Shown: positions 24,346 through 35,952 of the stretch, piece by piece
Layout of the letters: every line of letters starts with the position of its first letter
How positions within the stretch are numbered: the first letter of the stretch is position 1
Source: Talinum fruticosum
Lineage: Eukaryota; Streptophyta; Magnoliopsida; Caryophyllales; Talinaceae
NCBI GenBank assembly: GCA_021018815.1
Contig: JAITYX010000002.1
Span: 14,601,001 to 14,665,000, forward strand
Length of the DNA stretch: 64,000 nt
Direction of reading: 5' to 3'
Made by a program: the position numbers and the translations under genes
The notes under the pieces: generated by a model
The model's input: the letters and a program-made list of their open reading frames with translations, nothing else
What the model was told of the DNA's origin: nothing
The model's database searches: none

Positions 24346-25840
24346 CATACCAGCTTTCACTTCAGAATCCAATATGTTGATTCCTACCTACTAAAAGGAG
24401 ACAAAGCCTGCATAGTACTGTTAATTAGAAATATTTTATCAAACAGCTAGATAAAATGGTTATAATTAAAACTTTGCTTTAACTTCTCTCTCACTCTAGT
24501 TCTGTATTATGCCTTAGTGTCTATATTCCTTCCCTACGGCCAAAACTCCATTTTCAAGATCATTGACGATAGTAAATAGGAGAAAAGAAAAAGTTCAAGA
24601 CCCTGTTTCAAACCATAGTGATTCAGCAACACCTGGCTATGGCATCAACACTCACCATGGGTTTTTACCTGTAACCAGCAGAATGTTTGCATAAGAACTT
24701 GAAAAATTCAGATTCTATGTTGAATAAAATGTGGACCCTTTAAAATAAATTTTCAGGTTAGAGACAAAAGAACTACCTTGCGGTGGAGAACAAACAGTGA
24801 GGTTAACATATCCAAGCATATATGATACTGAACATAGAAAAGCGGGCGGCTTCAACCATTTTCACTATGGCTAACAGAGTGGGTGCAGTCCCCTGTAAAT
24901 AAACAGAGTTCATAGGAAATCCCAATATAACACAGGGGGAAAGGGATAATTAAAAATACATTTTCACTATGAGAAAGTAAAGAGGTCATATCACATTTTG
25001 CAGTGTTCCATCTCGACTCTTATTCCTCATGAATGCCAATAATGTTTTCAGCCATTGCAAAGTTATACAACCTATTTTTATTACAAATAATTCCATTGCT
25101 ATTGTGATGAAAATCTTCAAACAACAGAAATGCTCTGTATCTGTCAGTATTCAGCATCAAGACTTTCAAATGTCAGTTGATTAATCCTTCGGATCTGCTA
25201 TTAGTCTAATCACATTGGTTTTAGTCCAATAAGTAAAGGTTTAAACAAATTGTATGTGAGAACACTTGAGGAATGATGGATAGAAGTTTAAATGCTTATT
25301 CAATTTTTAATTTAGTTTCTTATCTCCTCCTGACGTTCCAGATTCCGGCAATGTACAATATAATTCCTAAATTTTAGAATTGAAACCCTAATTTTTAGAA
25401 TTGAGACCCTAGCACCAATCCCCTCTTCAAACAGGCAAGAAACAAGTACAATTAAAGAATCGTACCGAAATTGGCCGATGAAGCGTTGGTCCCTGCTTCG
25501 CCGTCTTCGGGTGGCGGCAATGTGGGCTTCGTCCTCAAAAATTGCGTGCGCTCGCCTCTTACTGGCGGACTATGGCTGATCGTCATCCTCCATTTTCTCT
25601 CTCTCCTCTTCAACTGCAGCTGACGAACTGTGAGAAAAGTCGAGGGAAACTCGAGAAACCTGGCGCCAACAAAGAGATGTTTACGGCATATCGAATAGGC
25701 AGGGATCAAAGCCCAACCCCAAAATAAGTGGGATGAGAGAGAGAGAGAGAGAGAGGGAACTGAATTTTGGGTTGGGAATCGGGATTGCTTCCACCCTCCA
25801 AAAATGGGTTTCGATGTTGTAGATGAGCCCAAACCCAATA
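24345..25840 (-). CDS. Possible 5' part of an unknown minus-strand gene
   Basis: The best first exon is 25,466-25,586 on the minus strand. It starts MTISHSPPVRGERTQ and is followed by a proline/glutamate-rich stretch, ending at a TTTCG/GTACG donor. A possible later exon begins at 24,892 after a TTTACAG acceptor and reads GTAPTLLAIVKMVEAARFSM; another candidate near 24,361-24,416 reads GINILDSEV. These exons do not keep one phase under the simplest splicing, so the model is unfinished. A GA dinucleotide run (25,735-25,755) and an E2F-like TTGGCGCC (25,661-25,669) lie upstream, which fits a promoter. I do not recognise the product. The gene may continue into block D3. Confidence 0.35.
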
Positions 25841-26309
25841 CCAGGGCTATGATTTCAAGTCGGTTGAACTTAGACCTTAGTCTGACTGATCAAACAACGC
25901 GGTTTTTAAAAACGACTTTTATTTCGTAAAAAAAAAAAAAAAACCTTTTATTTTCTGATTATTTTCCCCAAATAGCCCATGGGCCGTGGCCCCTAATAAG
26001 GGGAGTATACCGGTCATGAGGTAAATGAACCCGTTTAAATGAATTCCAGGAATGTTTAAATGTATATAGCCCCATTACCAATGGACATTTTATATAACAC
26101 GGGGAAAAAAAGTATATCATAGCACAAGTATATTATAAGAACGTTTTTCCGTCACCTAAAAAGCAGGAAAAAAAGTATGTCATAAGAAGGTAACTAAATC
26201 CAAAAATTACTTTCTATAATGTGCACATAATATTATAACATAATTAAATTTCGTCCAAAATGAATATTCACATCAAATTAAATAATTACTCTAAAATAAT
26301 TATTCATAA
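25840..26309. other. Intergenic, nothing recognised
   Basis: AT-rich spacer with a poly(A) run near 25,929. It ends at the target-site duplication of the following LTR. Confidence 0.5.
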
Positions 26310-29238
26310 TGTAACAGTTCAAAACACCCTTTAGAGTATTACATCGCCAAAATTCTTTACGGGAACTCCCAAAGCTCTATTAGAAAATTTCGGCAAAGTT
26401 TTGTTTGTAATATGGACTATCCCATAGGCTTAATGTCTTAAAACCCCGCATAAAATCATAATATAACTCGACGGGCCACATGCTCGGAGTACACAACTCA
26501 ACGGCTACACGCCGGAGTTCAACCAATCATGCGATAAAACTTAAAACAATTTAAATGGTTTATGGTACATCGGATACGACTATATAAACTAAATTACAAG
26601 TGCAACGTTTAAAAACATAAGAATGCATGTCAACCACTTGAGTCACCTCAACAATCAACAATCATCAGTCAGCAAGAGTCCGGAGTATGCTAAGTGTAGA
26701 TCATGCTTCGAAAATGTACCTACAACATTGGGGAGGGAAAAGGGGGAAATTTGTGGGGATGAGCAATAAACCACGAGCTCACCGTAGTCTTACACCCTTA
26801 AAATGGAAATTCTTTACACATATTACTCATAATAATGAAATCGGTGAAAGCGTAATAATATAATACAAATCTATATACTTTTCAATGAAATCTCTTGCAA
26901 CGAAAGATCACGACTCTTCAATCACTTAAAAGCACAATTTCACATTCATGAACAATTCTTTTGGGATTGAATCAACTGTTCCGAGCCTTATGAGGATTCG
27001 AACTAGCACTTCTTTAATTCAAGGCGCGACCCCGACAAAAAGGCTCCTGGGACCTATCTTCGAGAAAGTCTCGGCGCGGGCATCCCGCCTCTACAAGACC
27101 CCTGTTAGAACCCTTCCCTCTTTTAGCCGCACGTCCCCGGTTCGAACCCTTCGGTATGCTAAACGATCCAGTAGCATGTCGATTCAAAACTCTTTGCACA
27201 TGCTCATTCATCACATTCACTTCATAGCTTTCTCAATCGATTTAATATCAAGGAAGGCATAACACTACGTGTTACCCTTATAAATTCACTTTCTCAAATC
27301 ATTTTGACACACTTGGAAGGCATAGCACTACGTGCCATCCCTCCAAATTCAATTTCTCAATCAGCTTTGCTTCTTTAAAATAGAATCACGTTTGAAAGGT
27401 AATTCACAAGAAGTTGCATTCAAGGATCATTTCACGTAAAATACAAAACTCCTTTCAAAACTACTTTTGAGTATCACGTAGAGCAATCACTTAACACGAA
27501 TAGCCACCATTCAATGCAAGCGAGTCATTCTCAACTCTTTCCAATTATACCTTTCTCAATCCACCACTCTAGTACGATTAATTTCCATTTTCCGAGCCAC
27601 AATAACCACAAGTAATATTGTCTAATTCAACGTTCTCGCTTTTCACAATTCATTGTCTTTACCTCAATTCCTCATTTTATGCCTCCACTTAATGACTCAT
27701 CTTCTCACACTTTACCATCTTTGCTTTAATGTTTTCCGATTACGCCTCCACATTATTAATCAACCTCTTCTTACTCATACTTAGTCAAATAGCTCTCATT
27801 CTTACTTCACTACTAAAAATCCTCTAACTCCCCTCATCTCCAAGTGTAATTTGCTCTCATCTTAGGTTTCTATCCCATTAATCATTCTTTCTTGAACAAC
27901 TCAATCATATAGTTCTAAATTCCTTTTTCATTGCTCCACTTCCGCTGGCTCCGCTTATCTTCGAATTTAGTTCAACCTCAAGGATTTAATTATCTCTTGG
28001 ACTCAATTATCCCCACGCTCACCATTTCTTCATCTCTAAGTGCTAATTGAAATCTTCCCAACACTCTTTATACTTTACTCACTAATTCTCAAAATTAACG
28101 GTCATCCCTTAATGCCATAAATTCAATAATTTCTAAGGCTCGATCCGAAATATTAATTCTTAATTTATCCCCAGCACCACAACGTACTCATCCCTAACTT
28201 AACTAAAATCTCGATAATATTCATTAGACCCAAGCAACCTATCTCTGTCTAAATTCCCAAATTTGCAATTCAAACCGAAACGACCACCAAATCCCTTCGC
28301 GACTCCTAGTTCAACTTTCAGCAATTACTAAACTTGTTCAATAGCATACATGTTCAATATTCATTTTCATGTTCAACAATCATGATAAACTCATTTGGAT
28401 TTTGAAATTACTAATAGTTTAGAGTATAAGACTACCCACCTAAAATTTCGGGTTTGAGAAATGGATTGAGTATTCTGCGTGAGTCGGTTCCAGCCTCTCA
28501 CTTCCTTTCGCTTCCCCGTTCGGCTCGCCGTTTTGATCCCCTGTTTCCGGCCTCTCGGACCCTCTCGCGCCTGTCCCCGCTCGAGCCCTTCCTTCGCCTT
28601 TACTCTGTCCCAGCCTCTCGCTCTCTTCCCTTCGCTCGCGCCTCTTCGCGTCGCCGACTACCGCCTTGGGTTCCGCGGTGGTCGCCGATCCTCTCGGGTT
28701 TCGCTGGCCTTCGCGCGCTCGCCCCTTTTCTCTCTCTCTCCCCGTTCGTCGCTCCCTCTTCCTTCCTTCCTCCTCTCGTTCTGCTTCTTCTTTCTTTGCT
28801 TTTCCCCTGTCCCCCTCCCTTCGAGTCCCTCCTTTCTTTTATTTTTTGGTTCGGTTCTCACCACCGCTAAACAAAAATCACCTCCCCCTTCTATTGGACC
28901 TTCACTAAACCTCATTTATCTCTTCATGGCCAAAGTAATCTTCTTCTACATAAAACAAATCCACGCCTCTGCCTTTCTTCGTCCCCTCATGCCTCTACAT
29001 CCTAACTTATTTTAATACGTCGGCCACGACAATTCCTAATCACCAAACGGTTTAGCCTAGATAGAAAAGGAGGCAATTCCCTTAATTTAGTTTATGCAAC
29101 AGTAGCTCCCGAAGGAATACTGAAGTAATACGTCCGGCGGTAAATAGAATCGAGTCACTCACCCCCTTAGATGCGTGGAATATTACTCAATAATTCTACG
29201 TTTTACAGCTGCTTTTCGTTAAAATTACGGGTATTACA
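26310..29238. mobile_element. Solo LTR, Ty3/gypsy-like, with TSD
   Basis: The element begins TGTAACA and ends GGGTATTACA (canonical TG...CA) and is flanked on both sides by the 5 bp direct repeat cataa (26,305-26,309 and 29,239-29,243). There is no internal retrotransposon coding region, so this is a 2,929 bp solo LTR left by LTR-LTR recombination. Length and termini fit the long-LTR Tekay/Del chromoviruses; that assignment is from family knowledge. A second copy of the same family is at 35,953. Open frames of up to 178 codons near 28,450-29,015 lie in CT-rich low-complexity LTR sequence and are not genes. Confidence 0.88.
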
Positions 29239-32210
29239 CATAATATACATATAAATTAGAAAAATATTATTTATAATGTCTCCGTTTTGATCTAATGTAA
29301 GTAAAGAATCCTGAAATTAAAACACGACGAATTCAAGGATGAAAGCATTGAAAGGCATGAATAATTGGGCACGATAAGTAGAAGAATAAGTAATAACCCC
29401 ATATAAGCCACAAGTAGAACTCTCTCCCTAATGACCTTGCTTATGCTAAAGTAGTCTCCTCATCTTGGATTACCCAAAAGATTACTTACAGTAGCCTACA
29501 TGAACAAGGTTCTATGCCTCTTTCAAGGTTTATGGGGAAAGTATGTATCACATAAAAGGCACATAAAAATGGTAACAATAGAGGAAATGGTTCCTAATTA
29601 GCTGCTCCGGACGAAATGCATATTCTGAAGGTAAAGGTATAATCTAAAAACGATAAGATAAAGTCAGCACAACTGATGAATACGATGGAAAAACGTATGT
29701 TAATGTTCTGAAATGCACAAAGCACCATGTCCATAATCTTAAACATACCTGAATTTACAACAGATACTGCCATACTTGATAATGAAACTACTGTTCTGTT
29801 TCTCATTTGATCGTAGTTTTCGAATTGAATGTGGCGGCAATTACTGGAAGAATCATTCTCTTCTGTATTTCAGTGCCCTGCTGATATTCTGGTACAACCT
29901 GCAGAAAAGCAATGAGAATATCAATAGGATAAATTACATATATGCTTCACGATAAAGTAATTATCCAGATAAAACCGAGAATTTAAAGAACCATGGAAAG
30001 CAGAATCATGCAAGTAGTCCAATAAAATATTATATGAAAAATTCAAAAAGAAATAAAACAAAAGATATTCAATACTTGGACATGCACAGGGTATAAATTA
30101 GGCATGGCATACTGTTCTAGATACATGTTTGACAAAAGTGGGTAAAATAAGTGCAGACAATTTTAGCTACAGTACAAGGAGGATATTGTCTACTAGGTTC
30201 TACTTTTACCATCTTGAGCGCCCCCACCCCGCTAGAAAAAAAAAAAAAAAAAAAGAAGTTGCAGCTAAGATTCAATGGTATCAACATACGGCTTCCTATC
30301 GTGCTGTGCAGTTGACAAAAGATTGATGCCTCTAACTGCTGTCCAAGAATACCACTCTGAAGAGCCCAAAATGAGAGGAGGCAAGGTAAAAATACAGAAA
30401 CAGAGAGAGTATACGATCATTTCCCACCCAAAATAAGTCTTTTTCCACTCAAGCATCAGTGAAGCCAGTGCTTGGAACAAGCAAAAACAGCCTGAAATAG
30501 GGCTTGCCATTTTAGGATGTTCCTCAAAGGATAAGGGCCTTTTGTTAAGGCATCAAAACGATCAATCAATGAATCAACTTAGTCATATATAGAAACTCAG
30601 GCCTATGGCTTCCAAATCATATGTCGACACAGCAAGACCCAGAGTAATACACATCAAAGCCAAGCCCAAACAAGTACACTGTACAAACATCATGGTCAAC
30701 CTAAAGCAAATTTTACCTAAATACTCAAATACAGAGTCAGAAGTTTTTGGACACTTATTGGATCGCCAGTATGTGCACTACTCTGTTTTTGGACACTTAT
30801 TGGATCGCCAGTATGTGCACTACTCTACCTTCAGGATCACTGTACACAAAAGCAAGAGCAAACACGTTTTGGTCCGTTTAGCAAATGAAAAACAAAATGC
30901 ATTAGAATACTATAAATTGTGAACAAATTACCTATCAACGTTACATTAACCCACGCATTTGCTAAAGCATTGAGGATCTTCAAATCCCAACATGTGTAAG
31001 TCTTGACTGTAGTCCACGGAGTCATGTAGTGGTATAATATGTTCATTATTGTAAGTCCTTCACAAAGAGACAGACAAACAAGATGAGCAGTCCTCCTACT
31101 ACATTGACTTTTGAGCAGTCTTCTTCAGATGTAAACACAAGGCGTGTACTAAGCAGTCACTTTCAAAGCAATTCGCCACCTAAGCAGGCTAAGTTCAGTC
31201 TCTTAGCAAGCGAGTTTTTTAGTCATAGACTCATAACCACTAGGGACGCACTCTATTTCCACAGAGGTATCGAGCTGTTCATGTGCACAGTAAATTTCTG
31301 ATTTTGTTGACATGGACATCACTTGGACTATATTATGCATGATAAGAAATGCGTGGTTTTTATACGATAAAAGGAAGACAGAACCTGTGATGGATGGTGA
31401 CTTTTAAGCATATATTGAAAACAGGGAGGCTTTCACTGAGATAACCCGTCATTTTACGTTAATGTCAGGCTTTCTGCATCTGCAACACAGGAGTACCAGC
31501 AAGATACACATTATACACATTGCAAAATCCTACTAAATAATAGATTGTTCACTGACTTGTGATAAACATTAGGAGCAACAGCAGGAACGTGGACAGTCAA
31601 ATTAAGGCAGTTCTCATAGCTTGCTCTCTGCAGCCAAGCACACGGTGAGCACCTTTCTAGCTGAAAGCAGAAAGTCTATCAAGACATTTATATGATATTA
31701 TCATACTTTTGACTTACGAATCCCTTGTTCATCTGACTCATGAAATACACTCTGACACTGAAAGATACAGCTCATCTCACTCTCTCCCATCTGCTCTCTC
31801 CAGAATCATCACCACCTCAGGAGCATTAACAGAAAGAGGGGGCATTATCTGAAAAAAAATATATATTTAGTACAAGCAGATTGACGAATGACATATCCCA
31901 CCCACCAAATTTCCTCCTAATTAAATTAATTTGCATTATAAGTCCCATTTTCGTGGGTATAAGAAGTCCAAATGTAAGCCCCAGTCAGCGTTGCGACACA
32001 TGGAGAGACTCATTTGAAAGACTCACACTGGAAATGCACAAATTTTTAAGGGAAATAGGAAGATCCATGGTTCCAAAATTTGCTCACATCAAGACCATGA
32101 AAACAAGACCAGCAATAACTAAAATAGTTCTCTTCGTTTTATAATTTGCCTTAGGGTTACATTACACACTCTCTCAGAACATAACCATAGTCCATATGGA
32201 GGGGCGTTTG
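29239..32210 (-). pseudogene. Decayed minus-strand gene fragments
   Basis: This interval holds several exon-like pieces on the minus strand. Near 30,950-31,010 is a diverged copy of the ARM-like exon of 1,295 (reading WDLKILNALANAW), followed at about 30,785-30,840 by a copy of the second exon (DPEGRVVHILAI). Near 29,765-29,870 another patch reads FENYDQMRNRTVVSLSSMAV before a CAG/GTATG donor, and near 31,770-31,850 one reads MPPLSVNAPEVVMILERADG followed within two codons by a stop. A block D-like stretch lies at 31,370-31,600. Stops and a tandem duplication inside one exon indicate decay. I cannot name the parent gene. Confidence 0.4.
30743..30826. repeat. Perfect 42 bp tandem duplication
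   Basis: The 42 base segment starting gtttttggacacttattgga occurs twice with no differences (30,743-30,784 and 30,785-30,826). It covers the end of the second ARM-like exon and its donor, so the splice site is duplicated. Confidence 0.95.
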
Positions 32211-33937
32211 TCAATTTGCGTGAGAGCAATCCGCAGCTCCAAAAGCGAGTTGGTTACAATTGAGGTCATATACGATTCTTTGGTTCCCCTGTTGGTATGC
32301 TCCTAATAGGGACATATCATTCAATGGTGGTGAACTCTGAAGTATCGCTAAGCAATACATATCATGACCCGAACTTAATTGCCCTTTATAAAACACCGAC
32401 TCAGGTTGCACCACCATATCTGCGTTCTCCAAATGGAATGTAACACTAGGAAGGTTCACCTCAGGTGGGTCACTAAATCGCTGCCAACATGCTGGTAAAC
32501 TAATTGGGGGTGGGATCCGGATCATATTTGGATTATTGCCACTTATGTAGGTTGCTATTGACCTCAGTAAAACAGCAAAGGCTTGTGGTACAATATGGCT
32601 CATGGCGGCTCCTGAGTCTATGATGGTCCCTCCAGAAGAGTCTGGTTTCACAGCAAACACGTCTGATGGTATGTTTAGTCTAGTATTAGCCACACTGAGG
32701 TCCTCAAGGTTTATGTGGTAGTGAGGCCGGTTTCCAACAGCTATTAATGTGGTGGCAACCATGCGAGAGGCTCCTATTATATCCTCACCAAATCTTAGGA
32801 ACATAGGTGCTGCACCAGATGGCGTGCTCAGTGGTTGGAGGCAATAAGAGAATCGACCGATAGCATGGCTCTGCAATTGAGATGCAAAGGACATTGGACC
32901 ATAGCTCATGCCAAGAAGCCCACTTATGACATTGTTTGGATTTTGTCCTGCGCGAACATTTTAATTTCATCAATCATCTATACAAATTCACACTATTTAA
33001 CATGACTAACAACCGGGTTCAAACAAAAGGTAATACATAGGCGCATATGTGTTTAAATCAAGTCGACCCATTTGTCCATCCCATGAACCCATGTACGAGT
33101 CTTGCTTGGGTTGGATTTAATTATGTGGGCTGCATTGAGTAATTTTTTATATACTCGAGCATAATTTAGGCTTAGGTTCGAAGTTGTTCTACATTTTATT
33201 TAGCCACCACTAGAGTAAACAAAGAGCAAATCTAACATATAATGCATGGAGTTAAAGCTTTCAATGTACCTTGGATAAAATTGTGCATATCAATCCCACA
33301 TCCAAATATGAGATTGGGAATAGTCACAACACCTGAATCGGACTCAAAGCTAAAAGTTTCGCTCGCCCATATGCCATTCACACACGAACCATCACCATAA
33401 GACATTGTGAAGGTGCAATGATCTTGTTGACAACAAGCGGTAGGCGGACACTCATTACAAGCAAAAGGATGGTAGGTTCGGGATCTATTCCTAGGAAAGT
33501 AAGGATAGCTTTGGTGGAAACATGACCTACATCCTTCACATTGTGTCCAAGTTACATCACTTCCGAGTGTCCAATTCTAGGTAGTATGTCAAGTAGGGTG
33601 ACCTTCCACCAAATTGCCCTATCCCCACTTGCACCATGTAAAGAAAATCTTGTCTGTGGAGTGAAGGGCGAACCACGTCTAGAGGTTGCTCCAGGACTCG
33701 TGATGATATGTTCCTTTTGGTGGAAATTGAACGAAATCGGGTTTTGGATATACTAATTAATCTCTCAATTCGATCGTTTTCAGTGAGGTTTGGGTGATAA
33801 AGAGGAGATTCTGGAGAGTCTCGATAAATCATTTTAAAAGAGAAGCCACTATGGCGATCTTGGATTGAATTGATTATTTGGAATAGGTTGCAGAGGAGAA
33901 CAATGACCAATAGGACGCCATTGAGAGAAAAGAACAT
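32211..33937 (-). CDS. CDR1-like aspartic protease, one-base frame break
   Basis: A pepsin-family (A1) secreted aspartic endopeptidase of the plant nepenthesin/CDR1 type. Exon 1 is 33,270-33,937 and exon 2 is 32,211-32,947, joined in phase by a GT-AG intron. Exon 1 has a hydrophobic signal peptide (MFFSLNGVLLVIVLLCNLF), the family string FKMIYRDSPESPLYHP and the flap motif SYGDGS with its tyrosine. Exon 2 has the second catalytic motif IIDSG, a cysteine-containing C-terminal lobe and the closing SLLGAYQQGNQRIVYDLN. The first catalytic motif should be LELDTGSDVTW, but an extra base (g at 33,565) sits between ACT and GGA and shifts the frame. The downstream frame then stays open to the donor. 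Without that base the product is 467 residues, a normal family length. The lesion is either real inactivation or a sequence error. Confidence 0.88.
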
Positions 33938-34013
33938 TGAAGATGTTGGTCTAGACAGAAGTTTTTAGGTAGAAATGTATTTTGTTTTGAGATGATTAGT
34001 GGAGTGGAGGCCC

Positions 34014-34020
34014 TTTTATA
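34014..34020 (-). promoter_or_regulatory. TATA box of the aspartic protease gene
   Basis: The minus strand reads TATAAAAGGG here, 77 bases upstream of the ATG at 33,937. That leaves room for a transcription start about 30 bases downstream and a ~45 base leader. Confidence 0.6.
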
Positions 34021-35460
34021 GTTGTAGTTTGGTCTGTCAGCTTTGTACTTCAATCTTATCTTGTTGTGAAATAAGGAAAACTAAATCAACCCCACTCAGC
34101 AGAGGGGAAATGAAAAGAAAAAGGGAAACCAAATCACCTTTGAAACAAAATCAATAATTTTTCCTATTTAGTTTTGTTCCCTTATTGGCAAAAGGGATAA
34201 ATTTTTTACATTTCTAATTTATTGTCATGGTGGTCAACATAGCAGGGGACTCTTGTCATTATTTTTATGATGATGATGATACATGGTAAACCTTAGCGAC
34301 AATTTTTCGCACTCTGTTAGCAACTTATATTTTTCTAGACACTAAACCAATTTAGTCATGAAGGTAAAATTCAATCTAGCATCAGATATATCCTTGTATC
34401 TAAATCAGAGTAATGAAAGAAAATTATATTTCATTCAAGATTTATAAATTTAATTTTTACCTAGGAATAACACAAGAAAAAGAAGTCTCAGTCAGCTATA
34501 TATATAGTATACTACTCCGATCTATGCAATAATATGGGTGCTAGTTAAGTTAAACTTTTTAAATCTAAATCACATACTTTTAAATAACAAAAATCCTAAC
34601 TAAATTGACCTTTATATTTACTGTAGGAATTAGTAAGATTTGGATATTTTTCTTACCTTTATAATTTATGAACAAACAGCATAGGTTCCATTTCCGTGGG
34701 TGTGAACTGGTCCAGATGTAGGCCATCGCAAGCATTCCTACAAATGGAGAGATCCATTACTTCCAAAGACTCACGCTGGAAATAACTCCAAGTGTGGTAG
34801 TTGTCGTGATCAATGATCGATGCATCATAAACTTGTAAAGCTAAGGCAATTGCATTATTCTGTAAACCAAGTGTGAATAGATACCCATGGCTCCATTTGG
34901 TTGGTTTTGGATGAGGGTTGGGACATATGGATTGACAAAATATTCAAATGAAACGAGGCTCTAGCATACAAAACAGTCGATCTTGTTCATAATAGTTCGA
35001 ACATGGATTTAGGCTGAATTAGCAATCATTTTCTATACTTCCCACTATTGCCATTGTTGACTAGAAAATATAAAACCAGCTCAATCAATGAACATTTTTT
35101 TACTTCTATCGTGTGGCACAGACATGTTTTGTCATCCCATTACCTAGCAATATCAGTGGACATGAAACTAACACAACCTTAATATAAGCTTGAATGAGGA
35201 TGTTCACCATAAGTAGAGCTACCAGCAATAGGTTATCTCACCCAATTTCCACTTCATCAAGGAAGCAATTTTCTATTACAAAGAATGTAATGGGGATGAT
35301 TTTTTTTTTTTTTCTCAACAAACCCAGCCTCTAATACATTTAAAAGAATCTCACATAATTAAAGACACTGTCGCACTGGTGTGCAAGGATGCTTCGTAAA
35401 AAAATATATAACTATTGAACAAGGTAGTGAACTGCCACTTTGGCCCATTAACCACACTAA
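34021..35460. other. Intergenic with remnants of two duplications
   Basis: 34,690-34,800 resembles 31,935-32,045, the sequence just 3' of the aspartic protease, suggesting the tail of a lost tandem protease copy. 34,990-35,400 resembles 59,605-60,030, the 3' flank of DHFR-TS, and belongs with the DHFR-TS pseudogene separated from it by the transposon nest. No intact gene is present. Confidence 0.5.
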
Positions 35461-35697
35461 GGCCCTATTTGGTTGGGCAAAAGTGAAATGTAACTTGATT
35501 TCTCTGATTTTAAATTCCTTTTTCAGTTATATTCCTTTTTCAGTTATTTAGTTGAGGTATTTTGAAGGTAAAACTTGAAATTTACAAGTTTCAAATTTTC
35601 CTCAAAATAAGGGAATTTGAATCCCCAAAATAAAAGGGGTATTGATCCCTCATGAATTAATTTATAATTATTTAAAAAAAATTAGCTTACTTAGCTA

Positions 35698-35700
<3 letters not shown>

Positions 35701-35734
<34 letters not shown>

Positions 35735-35735
35735 T
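35701..35735. repeat. (TAT)n microsatellite
   Basis: About 11-12 uninterrupted TAT units inside the left half of the Tourist-like element. Confidence 0.95.
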
Positions 35736-35952
35736 TGTTATTAAATTGGGGTATTTGTTTTTTGTTTTTGTTTTTGTTATTATTATTATTATTATTTTTT
35801 TGTCATATTATTTGATAGAATATTATAGTTTGAAAATAGGTTTACTAAAAATTATAAATAAAATTTGTTAATCATTGAAAAATTACAAATTAATTAATTA
35901 AATAAATTAAATAAATATAAGACTCAATTATCAGCAAATATAATAATACTAA

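Noticed and set aside
27130..27150. tRNA B-box-like GGTTCGAACCC
   Set aside because: No cloverleaf, A box or acceptor stem around it; it is LTR sequence.
28454..29015. Overlapping ORFs of 85-178 codons
   Set aside because: They lie inside the solo LTR in CT-rich low-complexity sequence, overlap in several frames, and have no family resemblance.
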